From Halobacteriales archaeon QH_10_65_19 (GTDB lineage Archaea > Halobacteriota > Halobacteria > Halobacteriales > Haloarculaceae): DNA of 12,725 nucleotides. Shown in pieces: positions 1 through 5,438 of the stretch; the stretch's first letter is position 1, and the number at the start of each line of letters is the position of its first letter. Where the stretch lies: assembly GCA_003022085.1 (NCBI GenBank), contig PXQK01000115.1, forward strand, positions 1 to 12,725, read 5' to 3'. The translations under genes and the position numbers were made by a program. The notes below the pieces were generated by a model. The model was not told the DNA's origin and made no database searches. It worked only from the letters and a program-made list of their open reading frames with translations.

Positions 1-409
1 CGACGACCCTGTCGGCGAGCACGATCGGTAGCACGGCGCTGCGGCTCCCGAGAGCGGCAGGGGAGTCGAGCAGGATGACATCCGTCTCGGCCGCGAGCCT
101 CGCAACGACGGTCCGCAGGCGCTCCGGTTTGGCCTCCTGGAACCCTGACAACTGGGTTCCACAGGGGACGACCGACATGCCGAAACGCTCGTAGACCGCC
201 TCCCCGACGGGCGCGTCGCCCGCAAGCACGTCGTGCAGCGTCGGGTCGGCATCGGCCAGCCCGGCGTGAAACAGCATGTTGGCCATCCCGGTGTCCGCGT
301 CGATCACTGTCACGTCGTGCCCGCCCGCGAGACCCATCCCCAGCGCCATCGTGCTCGTGGTCTTCCCCGTCCCCCCTTTTCCGCTGGCAACCGCGAACAC
401 CTCCACCAT
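1..409 (-). CDS. MinD/ParA-like P-loop ATPase, N-terminal part (cut by window edge)
   Basis: Only the first 136 codons are inside the window; the rest lies before base 1. The protein opens MVEVFAVASGKGGTGKTT, a deviant Walker A motif (KGGTGKT, residues 11-17) typical of the MinD/ParA/SIMIBI class. It is followed by VIDADTGMANM (about residues 36-46, the switch I region with the signature Asp) and DVILLDSPA (about residues 108-116, Walker B-like DSPA). Family members are membrane- or partner-associated ATPases that position division, chemotaxis or motility complexes; haloarchaea carry several MinD paralogs and the part seen does not tell which. The ATG at 409 is supported by a TATA box centred 26-27 bp upstream (433-439), which predicts a leaderless mRNA. 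The class is sure, the cellular role is not. Confidence 0.9.
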   Translation of the reverse strand, partial: MVEVFAVASGKGGTGKTTSTMALGMGLAGGHDVTVIDADTGMANMLFHAGLADADPTLHDVLAGDAPVGEAVYERFGMSVVPCGTQLSGFQEAKPERLRTVVARLAAETDVILLDSPAALGSRSAVLPIVLADRVV

Positions 410-432
410 GCTCGCCTTTGCTTCCCTCTCGG

Positions 433-439
433 TTATAAA
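433..439 (-). promoter_or_regulatory. TATA box of the MinD-like gene (leaderless promoter)
   Basis: On the minus strand this reads TTTATAA. Its centre lies about 26 bp before the ATG at 409, so transcription should begin at or one base before the start codon, the usual arrangement of leaderless haloarchaeal genes. A purine-rich stretch follows it, but with a leaderless mRNA no Shine-Dalgarno site would be used. Confidence 0.6.
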
Positions 440-585
440 CGCTGGCATCTGGTAGCTCGATGCTGGGGTGGCCGCGTCCGGCAGTACGAGCACCGCCCGG
501 CGAAAAGATAGTCGTGCGGTCGTGTAAGCGCACCCACATCTGTGGCCGACCCGCGCGGGCACGGTGGTGCACACGGGTGTTGTCG

Positions 586-753
586 CTACTCCTGAATCCA
601 CCTGGAGCACCGGACGTCGAAGCTTCCACAGGCAGGGCAGTTGTGGTGCTGTACCTCGAACGCCGTCTCACAGGCCAAACAGATATACGAACACCCGGCA
701 TCTTCCGGGTCGGTTAGGCCTGACATCGCTTTTGCCCTGTCGATGACACCCAT
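586..753 (-). CDS. Small zinc-ribbon protein (55 aa)
   Basis: A 55-residue protein beginning MGVIDRAKAMSGLTD. It has one four-cysteine zinc ribbon: C25-x2-C28 and C39-x2-C42, in the context YICLACETAF and NCPACGSFDV. Haloarchaea encode many such proteins of unknown role; similar single ribbons are found as RNA- or protein-interaction modules. The open frame continues upstream to 924 from a GTG, but that extension is basic and Arg/Ser-rich, unlike haloarchaeal protein, so I start at the ATG at 753. A TTTTTAT sequence on the minus strand at 786-792 is well placed for transcription starting about 10 nt before this ATG. The gene is 176 bp downstream of, and co-oriented with, the MinD-like gene. 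No specific function can be assigned. Confidence 0.65.
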   Translation of the reverse strand: MGVIDRAKAMSGLTDPEDAGCSYICLACETAFEVQHHNCPACGSFDVRCSRWIQE

Positions 754-785
754 CGCAACCACACGCAGCACATTACTCCACGCGG

Positions 786-792
786 ATAAAAA
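786..792 (-). promoter_or_regulatory. Probable TATA box of the zinc-ribbon gene
   Basis: The minus strand reads TTTTTAT with its centre near 789, predicting transcription from about 763 and a leader of roughly 10 nt before the ATG at 753. It also argues against the longer reading frame starting at 924, because the box lies inside that frame. Confidence 0.4.
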
Positions 793-1176
793 GGAGGGTG
801 ATCGTTTACGACGTTTTGTTCCCGCCACGTACTGCGGTTTTCTGTTGAACCGCGCCGACGCGGTGCCCTCGCAGTTGCCGGTGATACGTTCCGATCTTCC
901 AGCGTCTGACCAATCGTGACACACCGTTACTGTCCGGAAGTATACCTGTTTTTGCTGGTTATATATGCTACACTTGCCGTCACCGTCTGTCAGGAAATTA
1001 CAAATTAACTCATATGTATGTGTGTCTTACCTATTACAAAATGTTCTATGTGTATGTAACATTATAAGACAGGCGCGTCGCGGTTCATTGACCTCCTCCA
1101 TGCCCTGACGGACGTGGAATCCAGCCATCGGATTTCCGCCCGGTGTGGCAACGGAGGTGTGCGCTCGCTGTCTACG
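793..1176. other. Gene-free region with an AT-rich island (about 930-1075)
   Basis: No convincing gene is seen on either strand. The stretch from about 930 to 1075 is much richer in A and T than the rest of the window and contains TATATAT near 959-966. It also holds one exact GTCTTAC (1024-1030) and a near-match ATAAGAC (1064-1070), the motif that clusters around the division genes 2-3 kb away. Both flanking genes are on the minus strand, so it lies upstream of the zinc-ribbon gene and downstream of the dehydrogenase gene. It may be a promoter region, a protein-binding site or a decayed insertion; nothing in it decides between these. Confidence 0.4.
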
Positions 1177-2517
1177 TCAGCCGGAAATGCGGACGAGGAC
1201 GTCGTCCCGTTCTCGGGGGAACTCCCCCCGGGCACGGCCGTCCCGGTTCGAGGTGATGGCGTACAGGTCGCCGTCCGGGCTCTGTGCGACGTGGCGGACT
1301 CGCCCGAGTGTGTCCGCCAGGACGCGGTGGACAGTGGCAGTGTAGGCCGTATCCAGCCAGTTCACGTCGAACCGCCACGCGGTCCCGTCGGTTGGCGGCG
1401 GGTCGGCGTCCGGCGGTGTCAGCGTCAGGACGTACACTGCCTGGCTCCCGAGTCCGCTGAAGATGTACCGGTTGTGCCAGGCGGGGACGCCGTCACCGGT
1501 GTAGAACGTCGCTCCGGTCGGGGCCCAGCCCGTTCCGGCGCCTGTGTGGACGACCGGTGGAACGACGTCGTCGTGGGCGGCGTACGAGTCGTAATTGTCG
1601 TCCTCCGGCCCGCCACGAACCGCGTTCCAGCCGTAGTCCCCGCCGGGCCTGAGCACCTGTATCTCGTCGCGCGCTGTCGGCCCGTGTTCGGTCACAACCG
1701 GGACGCCGCTGGGCAGCCAGTCGATCCCCTGTGGGTTCCGGTGACCGTAGGTGAACACCCGCGGGTCGCCGTCCAGGTCGGGGTTCGTTCCGGGGGGTTT
1801 CCCCGACGGCGTCACCCGGAGGACCTTCCCTGCCAGCGAATCGAGGTCGCGCGACAGTGCCCCATCGCCGGCGTCGCCGGTGCAGATCCAGAGGTTGTCG
1901 TCGGGTCCGAATGCGATCCGACCGCCGTTGTGGATGTTGTCGGCCGGAATCCCCCCCACGATCCGCTCCTCTGTCGCGGCCGGATCCGACGCCCCGACGT
2001 CGTACCGGACGACCCTGTTGTGGCGGTCTCCGCCGTCTGCGGTGTAGTAGACGTAGACGGACCGCTCGTCGGGGTAGGATGGGTGGGTGGCGATCCCGAG
2101 CGTTCCGCCTTCGCCGCCCTCGACCCACCAGGGACGCTCGTCGGATCCCGGCTCGACTGCGCCGGCGTCGATCGCGTCCTGCGGGCTGGCTACCGCGGCG
2201 ACGGTCCCGGACTCGAACCGTGACACAGTACCGGTCCGCTCGGTCACAAACAGCTCCCCGTCGGGGGTGAACGCCACGTCCCAGGGGATCTCGAGGTTCT
2301 CGACGAGGGTCTCGACTGTCAGGTTTGCCTCCAGCGGTGATCCCTCGGGGGGGTCCCACTCGGCGTCCCCGCCGGGGATCGGATGATCGTACTCTTCGGG
2401 CACCGTCTCGGGTGTTTCGTCGGAGGACCCGTCGTCGGAGACACAGCCTGCCAGGACAGCCACGCCGGCCGCCGCGACGAGGTTGCGACGGGTGAGCCGT
2501 GCGCGTCCGTCGTTCAT
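1177..2517 (-). CDS. PQQ-type glucose/sorbosone dehydrogenase family lipoprotein (TAT-exported)
   Basis: 446 aa from the ATG at 2517. The N-terminus has twin arginines (RLTRRNLVAAAGVAVLAGC): a TAT signal and a lipobox with Cys25 as the predicted lipid anchor, so the enzyme should sit on the outer face of the membrane. An acidic Ser/Thr/Glu linker follows, then a six-bladed beta-propeller of the GSDH family from about residue 65: EIPWDVAFTPDGELFVTE, GGEGGTLGIA, HNGGRIAFGPDDNLW (His196 in the position of the catalytic His of soluble glucose dehydrogenase), YGHRNPQG (257-264) and GGDYGWN. Family members oxidise sugars or aldoses using bound PQQ; the actual substrate cannot be read from the sequence and some members have lost activity. 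A TATA-like box 26-27 bp upstream implies a leaderless transcript. An in-frame ATG 11 codons upstream lies over that box and is unlikely. Confidence 0.9.
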   Translation of the reverse strand: MNDGRARLTRRNLVAAAGVAVLAGCVSDDGSSDETPETVPEEYDHPIPGGDAEWDPPEGSPLEANLTVETLVENLEIPWDVAFTPDGELFVTERTGTVSRFESGTVAAVASPQDAIDAGAVEPGSDERPWWVEGGEGGTLGIATHPSYPDERSVYVYYTADGGDRHNRVVRYDVGASDPAATEERIVGGIPADNIHNGGRIAFGPDDNLWICTGDAGDGALSRDLDSLAGKVLRVTPSGKPPGTNPDLDGDPRVFTYGHRNPQGIDWLPSGVPVVTEHGPTARDEIQVLRPGGDYGWNAVRGGPEDDNYDSYAAHDDVVPPVVHTGAGTGWAPTGATFYTGDGVPAWHNRYIFSGLGSQAVYVLTLTPPDADPPPTDGTAWRFDVNWLDTAYTATVHRVLADTLGRVRHVAQSPDGDLYAITSNRDGRARGEFPRERDDVLVRISG

Positions 2518-2540
2518 GTTGCCACCACAGGACAGTTCGT

Positions 2541-2547
2541 AGTAAAA
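2541..2547 (-). promoter_or_regulatory. TATA-like box of the dehydrogenase gene
   Basis: The minus strand reads TTTTACT, centred about 27 bp upstream of the ATG at 2517. This predicts transcription starting at or next to the start codon. Confidence 0.5.
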
Positions 2548-2594
2548 CATGTCGGTCACGCCCGGGACGCACGGATGTTGTCGTGACGGGCCGG

Positions 2595-2837
2595 TCAGAT
2601 CGGGGGATCGACGACCGTGGATACCGGGGACGACAGCAGCACCTCGGTGTCCGGGTGTCCCTCGCGCCACTCCACCCAGGTCGCCGTCGACGCCGAACGG
2701 ATCGAGAGTCGCGTCTCCGCCATCGGGCCACAGATCGCCTGGGCGAGCATCTGTGACCAGTAGGACCCTGTCACGTCGTCGTACAAACTCATCAAGTCGT
2801 TCCGGTCGTGCGCGGCTGTGGCATACCCGCAGGCACA
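2595..2837 (-). pseudogene. 5'-truncated DUF3179 family gene (C-terminal fragment)
   Basis: The last about 65-80 codons resemble the C-terminal end of DUF3179 proteins: LYDDVTGSYWSQMLAQAICG, GPMAETRLS, then TWVEWREGHPDTEVL and a short tail ending DPPI. In DUF3179 proteins the same order is seen (an acidic x-T-G-S-x-W block, a GPxAGxxL block, a W-x-x-F/H-P-D/E-T-E-V ending), but full members run to several hundred residues and often have an export signal. Here the frame loses resemblance upstream of about residue DRNDLMS, and at 2839 it runs into a copy of the tRNA-Tyr 3' end. The longer open frame to 2915 translates tRNA-derived sequence and is not credible coding. An ATG at 2792 could give a 65-aa product, but no TATA box is seen before it. 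The family call is from memory of the conserved pattern; a small intact gene is the alternative. Confidence 0.6.
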
Positions 2838-2838
2838 G

Positions 2839-2859
2839 TCCGCCCTCCCTGATTTGAAC
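2839..2859 (-). repeat. Partial copy of the tRNA-Tyr 3' end (candidate att site)
   Basis: These 21 bp match the 3' end of the tRNA-Tyr gene (2972-2992) at 20 of 21 positions, covering the T-loop, the 3' half of the T-stem, the acceptor strand and the discriminator base. The match stops inside the T-arm: the bases that would form the 5' half of the T-stem do not pair, so this is not a decayed whole tRNA gene. Position and orientation fit integration into a tRNA gene, in which an intact tRNA is kept at one end and a copy of its 3' end marks the other. The two copies are only 133 bp apart and no integrase is present, so at most a remnant remains. Confidence 0.65.
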
Positions 2860-2881
2860 TCGCCGAGACAGTCCGGGCGTG

Positions 2882-2896
2882 CGGCGCTTCGCGCCG
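2882..2896. repeat. Short GC-rich hairpin between the two tRNA 3' ends
   Basis: CGGCGC, loop TTC, GCGCCG: a perfect six-base-pair stem with a three-base loop in the 112-bp segment between the tRNA gene and the copy of its 3' end. It could be a terminator-like structure downstream of tRNA-Tyr or part of the remnant of an element. No open frame of interest occupies this segment. Confidence 0.4.
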
Positions 2897-2971
2897 TTCC
2901 GGGGCTGCGACTCACGAGCTCAGATTGGGTCGGGAGACGTTTGACTGCTCACTGTCGTTCGCAGCAAAAAT

Positions 2972-3045
2972 CCGCCCTCCCCGATTTGAACGGGGGACAA
3001 GTCGATCTACAGTCGACTGCTCTACCAGTCTGAGCTAAGGGCGGT
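2972..3045 (-). tRNA. tRNA-Tyr: tRNA-Tyr (anticodon GTA)
   Basis: A complete 74-nt cloverleaf on the minus strand. The acceptor stem CCGCCCT/AGGGCGG pairs perfectly; D-stem GCTC/GAGC; anticodon stem GTCGA/TCGAC with loop CTGTAGA, giving anticodon GTA (3009-3011); T-arm CCCCG-TTCAAAT-CGGGG; discriminator A. There is no intron and CCA is not encoded, as is normal in haloarchaea. Five T residues follow directly on the minus strand (2967-2971) and probably end transcription. A TTAAAT box about 30 bp upstream (near 3073-3078) is the likely promoter and may be shared with divergent cdrL. Confidence 0.97.
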
Positions 3046-3071
3046 TGCATAGTGGGTAGGCTACCTTGCGG

Positions 3072-3078
3072 ATTTAAC
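3072..3078. promoter_or_regulatory. TATA element between tRNA-Tyr and cdrL, possibly bidirectional
   Basis: The only TATA-like sequence between the two divergent genes is ATTTAAC (plus) / GTTAAAT (minus). Centred at about 3075, it predicts a minus-strand start near 3049, just before the tRNA 5' end at 3045. On the plus strand it predicts a start near 3101, which leaves a leader of about 37 nt to the cdrL ATG at 3138 or about 64 nt to the ATG at 3165. One element serving both directions is an inference from there being no other candidate. Confidence 0.45.
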
Positions 3079-3097
3079 CGTTGTGCATTGACGCCGG

Positions 3098-3115
3098 GTC
3101 AGACCCTTGTCAGAC
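3098..3115 (+). promoter_or_regulatory. Direct repeat GTCAGAC x2 at the predicted cdrL start (candidate autoregulatory operator)
   Basis: GTCAGAC occurs at 3098-3104 and 3109-3115, exactly 11 bp apart, straddling the transcription start predicted from the TATA box near 3075. It differs at one position from GTAAGAC, which is repeated in the cdrS-ftsZ2 promoter with the same 11-bp spacing. A role as a CdrL or CdrS binding site is inferred. Confidence 0.4.
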
Positions 3116-3137
3116 ATCCAGGGAAGATTGAAATAGG

Positions 3138-3755
3138 ATGGGTGACAACCTGTATGACGACTGGATGAGCAAGATCACGTTCCGCGCCGACGAGGACCTG
3201 ATCAAACGGATCGAGGAGTTCGACGCCTCGAAGAGCGAGGTCATGCGCGATGCGCTGCGTGCCTACCTCGAGGATCACGCCTCGGCTACCGCTGACGCGG
3301 ACCCGGGCGAGGAGAGCCTCGACGCGCTCGTCTCCGAACGGGTCGACACGCTCATCGCCGACCGACTGGATGGGTCGTTTACGCCACGGCAGCCACAGGA
3401 TGTCAACGTAAACATCACGCTTGATGGCGGTTCGAGTGTTCCGACCGACGCGGAAGCGGCGAATGTAAACACTCGCGCGGAGGCGTCACACGGGTCGTCA
3501 GAGGATACGTCACACGCTTCGGAGGAGAGTAAGACACCCGCCGAGTCGGATGAAAACACGGGGTCGTCCGAGCGTAAGACGTGTACACAGTGCGGCGAAA
3601 CCCTCTCGCCGTCGCACGTTTACTGTCCGAACTGTGGCGAGAAATCTGCACGACGCGTGTTCTGCGAGTGCGGGGATGAGATCCGTTCCGACTGGTCGTT
3701 CTGCCCCGGCTGTGGCCGTCGTACCCCTGCAGCGGACGTGCTCGACCAACCCTAA
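3138..3755 (+). CDS. cdrL: CdrL-type regulator: N-terminal ribbon-helix-helix plus C-terminal double zinc ribbon
   Basis: 205 aa. Residues 11-45 ([20 protein letters not shown], then [14 protein letters not shown]) form a MetJ/Arc/CopG ribbon-helix-helix DNA-binding domain. An acidic Ser/Thr-rich linker follows (about 50-145). The C-terminus has two zinc ribbons: C149-x2-C152 with C163-x2-C166, and C176-x-C178 with C189-x2-C192. The position directly upstream of cdrS-ftsZ2 is the conserved haloarchaeal division neighbourhood, where the long RHH protein is called CdrL. It is expected to regulate cdrS-ftsZ2 and perhaps itself; nearby repeats support this. The start could be the ATG at 3138 or the ATG at 3165 (MSKITF), which begins exactly at the RHH strand; the sequence does not settle it. 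Unusual for such GC-rich DNA, the gene uses GTA-AAC and GTT-TAC codon pairs and contains two exact GTAAGAC 7-mers. Confidence 0.88.
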   Translation: MGDNLYDDWMSKITFRADEDLIKRIEEFDASKSEVMRDALRAYLEDHASATADADPGEESLDALVSERVDTLIADRLDGSFTPRQPQDVNVNITLDGGSSVPTDAEAANVNTRAEASHGSSEDTSHASEESKTPAESDENTGSSERKTCTQCGETLSPSHVYCPNCGEKSARRVFCECGDEIRSDWSFCPGCGRRTPAADVLDQP

Positions 3756-3780
3756 TGTCCCGGAAACGAACTGCACACGG

Positions 3781-3798
3781 TGTTTAAACGAGTAAACA
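3781..3798. repeat. Inverted repeat TGTTTA-N6-TAAACA downstream of cdrL
   Basis: TGTTTA (3781-3786) and TAAACA (3793-3798) form a perfect inverted repeat with a six-base spacer, between the cdrL stop codon and the cdrS promoter. A run of A (3797-3802) follows. It may be a second type of regulator site, since GTAAAC/GTTTAC recurs through this block, or it may help end the cdrL transcript. Confidence 0.4.
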
Positions 3799-3804
3799 AA
3801 AACC

Positions 3805-3818
3805 GTCTTACGTCTCAC
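3805..3818 (+). promoter_or_regulatory. Tandem GTCTTAC-GTCTCAC site upstream of the cdrS TATA box
   Basis: Two head-to-tail heptamers, GTCTTAC (3805-3811) and GTCTCAC (3812-3818), end 6 bp before the TATA-like sequence of the cdrS promoter. The first is an exact copy of the arm of the palindrome at 3858-3875, so the promoter is flanked on both sides by the same word. An operator role is inferred. Confidence 0.5.
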
Positions 3819-3824
3819 CGGTAC

Positions 3825-3833
3825 TTTTATTAA
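3825..3833 (+). promoter_or_regulatory. TATA box of the cdrS-ftsZ2 operon
   Basis: TTTTATTAA is the best TATA match in the cdrL-cdrS gap. It predicts transcription from about 3855 and therefore a leader of about 130 nt before cdrS, unlike the leaderless genes elsewhere in this window. A weaker alternative, TGTAAA at 3945-3950, would place the start near 3974. Confidence 0.5.
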
Positions 3834-3857
3834 CCAAGGGTCTCTTGTAATTCGTGC

Positions 3858-3875
3858 GTAAGACGGAAGTCTTAC
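3858..3875. promoter_or_regulatory. Perfect palindromic operator GTAAGAC-GGAA-GTCTTAC
   Basis: Seven-base arms with a four-base spacer (GTAAGACGGAAGTCTTAC), starting about 3 bp after the predicted transcription start of cdrS-ftsZ2. Half-sites are 11 bp apart, one helical turn, as expected for a dimer-of-dimers RHH protein bound to one face of the DNA. A site over the start of transcription would normally repress. Another GTCTTAC lies at 3961-3967, 18 bp before the cdrS ATG. The binding protein is presumably CdrL or CdrS, but this is inference from position and symmetry. Confidence 0.6.
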
Positions 3876-3985
3876 ACAGCAGGGATCGAGGCAACCACAC
3901 CCTCGACGTCGTGCGGTTCTGCTGTGTACGACGAACGGGCGCGATGTAAACTCGCCCCCCGTCTTACCCACAGGGGAATACAACC

Positions 3986-4183
3986 ATGGAGCGTGTGACA
4001 CTACGGATTCCGAAGCAGCAGATCGAAGAGGTCGAACAGATAGTCGAAACCGGCGAGTATCCGAACCGGAGCGAAGCGATCCGGTCGGCAGTGCGTGAGA
4101 TGCTCGCCGAGCAAGACACCGGTAAAGAGCGTCCATCGGAGAAGCGCCAGCGGCGGAAAGACCACTCGTGGGCGAGGGCCTAA
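3986..4183 (+). CDS. cdrS: CdrS, short ribbon-helix-helix cell-division regulator
   Basis: 65 aa, [20 protein letters not shown] to the basic tail ending HSWARA. Residues 2-44 are an almost minimal RHH domain: strand ERVTLRIP, helix A ([12 protein letters not shown]), then the [14 protein letters not shown] helix with the typical N/S-R-S-E-A turn. CdrS is conserved in haloarchaea directly before ftsZ2 and is known as a transcriptional regulator of division genes including ftsZ2. The stop codon is followed after 2 nt by the ftsZ2 ATG, so the two are co-transcribed and probably translationally coupled. The ATG at 3986 fits the RHH strand exactly; AGGGGAAT 10-17 nt before it could act as a weak ribosome-binding site on the leadered mRNA. 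Confidence 0.95.
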   Translation: MERVTLRIPKQQIEEVEQIVETGEYPNRSEAIRSAVREMLAEQDTGKERPSEKRQRRKDHSWARA

Positions 4184-4185
4184 CG

Positions 4186-5364
4186 ATGCAGGACATCGTC
4201 AACGAGGCCCTCGAACGTGACGAGCAGGAAAAAAAGCAGATGGACGACGTCGACGGGTTCGGTGACCCACGGATCGTTATCGTCGGTGCCGGCGGTGCCG
4301 GCAACAACACCGTCAACCGGCTGTACAACATCGGTGTCGACGGCGCCGAGACGATCGCGATCAACACCGACAAACAGCACCTGCAGATGGTCGAGGCCGA
4401 CACGAAGATCCTCGTCGGCAAGTCGCTCACCAACGGCCTCGGCGCGGGCGGCGACCCCAATATGGGCGAGCGCGCGACCGAGATGGCACAGGGAACGATC
4501 AAGGAAGTACTGGGCGACGCCGACCTCGTGTTCGTCACCGCCGGTATGGGTGGCGGCACCGGCACCGGCGCGGCGCCGGTCATCTCGAAGATCGCCAAGG
4601 AGCAGGGTGCGATCGTCGTCGGGATGGTCTCGACGCCGTTCAACGTCGAGCGTGCACGCACGGTGAAAGCCGAGGAAGGTCTCGAGCGGCTCCGCGAGGA
4701 GGCCGACTCCATCATCGTGCTGGACAACAACCGGCTGCTCGACTACGTCCCGAACCTCCCGATCGGCAAGGCGTTCTCGGTGATGGACCAGATCATCGCC
4801 GAGACAGTCAAGGGAATCTCCGAGACGATCACCCAGCCGTCGCTGATCAACCTGGACTACGCCGACATGACCTCGATCATGAACCAGGGCGGCGTCGCTG
4901 TCATGCTGGTCGGCGAGACCCAGGACAAGAACAAGACAGAGGAGGTCGTCAAGGACGCGATGAACCACCCACTGCTGGATGTCGACTACCGCGGCGCCAG
5001 CGGCGGCCTGGTCCACATCACCGGCGGACCCGACCTCACGCTACAGGAGGCCGAGGGGATCGCTCAGAATATCACTAACCGTCTGGAGGCGAGTGCAAAC
5101 GTCATCTGGGGTGCCCGAATCCAGGAGGAGTACAAAGGGAAGGTCCGCGTGATGGCGATCATGACCGGCGTCCAGAGCGCGCAGGTGCTCGGCCCGACGA
5201 CCCAGAAGCAGGCCGACAAGTCGCGCCAGGCCATCAACGGCGTCGACGAGGAAGCCTTCGATGCGTCGAGCAACGTCGGAACCGATTACGGGTTCGGCGA
5301 GACCGACGGCGGCCACGACGAGGTCGAAACGCAGAACGGCCTCGACGTCATCCGCACGGAGTAA
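4186..5364 (+). CDS. ftsZ2: Cell division protein FtsZ2 (tubulin-family GTPase)
   Basis: 392 aa. FtsZ2 is one of the two FtsZ proteins of haloarchaea; it works in constriction of the mid-cell ring together with FtsZ1. Landmarks: first glycine loop [11 protein letters not shown] (31-41), the tubulin signature GGGTGTG (122-128), and the catalytic T7 loop NLDYAD (222-227, NxDxxD), so GTP binding and hydrolysis residues are present. The C-terminal domain holds [20 protein letters not shown] and VIWGARIQ. The N-terminal 25 residues are charged and the C-terminal tail, rich in Gly, Asp and Glu, is variable, as usual for FtsZ2. I take the ATG at 4186 ([10 protein letters not shown], the family's normal start), two nt after cdrS; an upstream ATG at 4168 is inside cdrS. 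Confidence 0.97.
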   Translation: MQDIVNEALERDEQEKKQMDDVDGFGDPRIVIVGAGGAGNNTVNRLYNIGVDGAETIAINTDKQHLQMVEADTKILVGKSLTNGLGAGGDPNMGERATEMAQGTIKEVLGDADLVFVTAGMGGGTGTGAAPVISKIAKEQGAIVVGMVSTPFNVERARTVKAEEGLERLREEADSIIVLDNNRLLDYVPNLPIGKAFSVMDQIIAETVKGISETITQPSLINLDYADMTSIMNQGGVAVMLVGETQDKNKTEEVVKDAMNHPLLDVDYRGASGGLVHITGGPDLTLQEAEGIAQNITNRLEASANVIWGARIQEEYKGKVRVMAIMTGVQSAQVLGPTTQKQADKSRQAINGVDEEAFDASSNVGTDYGFGETDGGHDEVETQNGLDVIRTE

Positions 5365-5381
5365 CGCCGCGCGACCACAGT

Positions 5382-5438
5382 CCCCGGACGTTTCCCCGGG
5401 GAGGTCGACCGCACAACCGACGTACACCCGCCTTTTTT
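5382..5438 (+). terminator. Probable transcription end of cdrS-ftsZ2
   Basis: A short inverted repeat (CCCCGG 5382-5387 with CCGGGG 5396-5401) starts 17 nt after the ftsZ2 stop codon, and a T-tract of six (5433-5438) follows 31 nt later. Archaeal termination depends mainly on the T-tract. The T-tract overlaps the stop codon of the convergent ncsA gene, so the two transcripts meet here. Confidence 0.45.

Noticed and set aside
754..924. 57-residue N-terminal extension of the zinc-ribbon protein
   Set aside because: It is basic and starts from a GTG, and a TATA-like box for the shorter gene lies inside it.
1114..2223. 369-aa open frame on the plus strand
   Set aside because: It lies wholly opposite the glucose/sorbosone dehydrogenase gene. 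High GC leaves long antisense frames open, and the translation (Val/Arg/Gly-rich) has no domain.
2918..2928. GCTCAGATTGG, one mismatch from the tRNA-Tyr D-arm, on the opposite strand inside the scar
   Set aside because: No acceptor, anticodon or T-arm accompanies it in that orientation; an 11-base match can arise by chance.
3510..4730. 406-aa open frame on the minus strand opposite cdrL, cdrS and ftsZ2
   Set aside because: It crosses the cdrL-cdrS regulatory region and three real genes, with a Ser/Arg-rich shadow composition.
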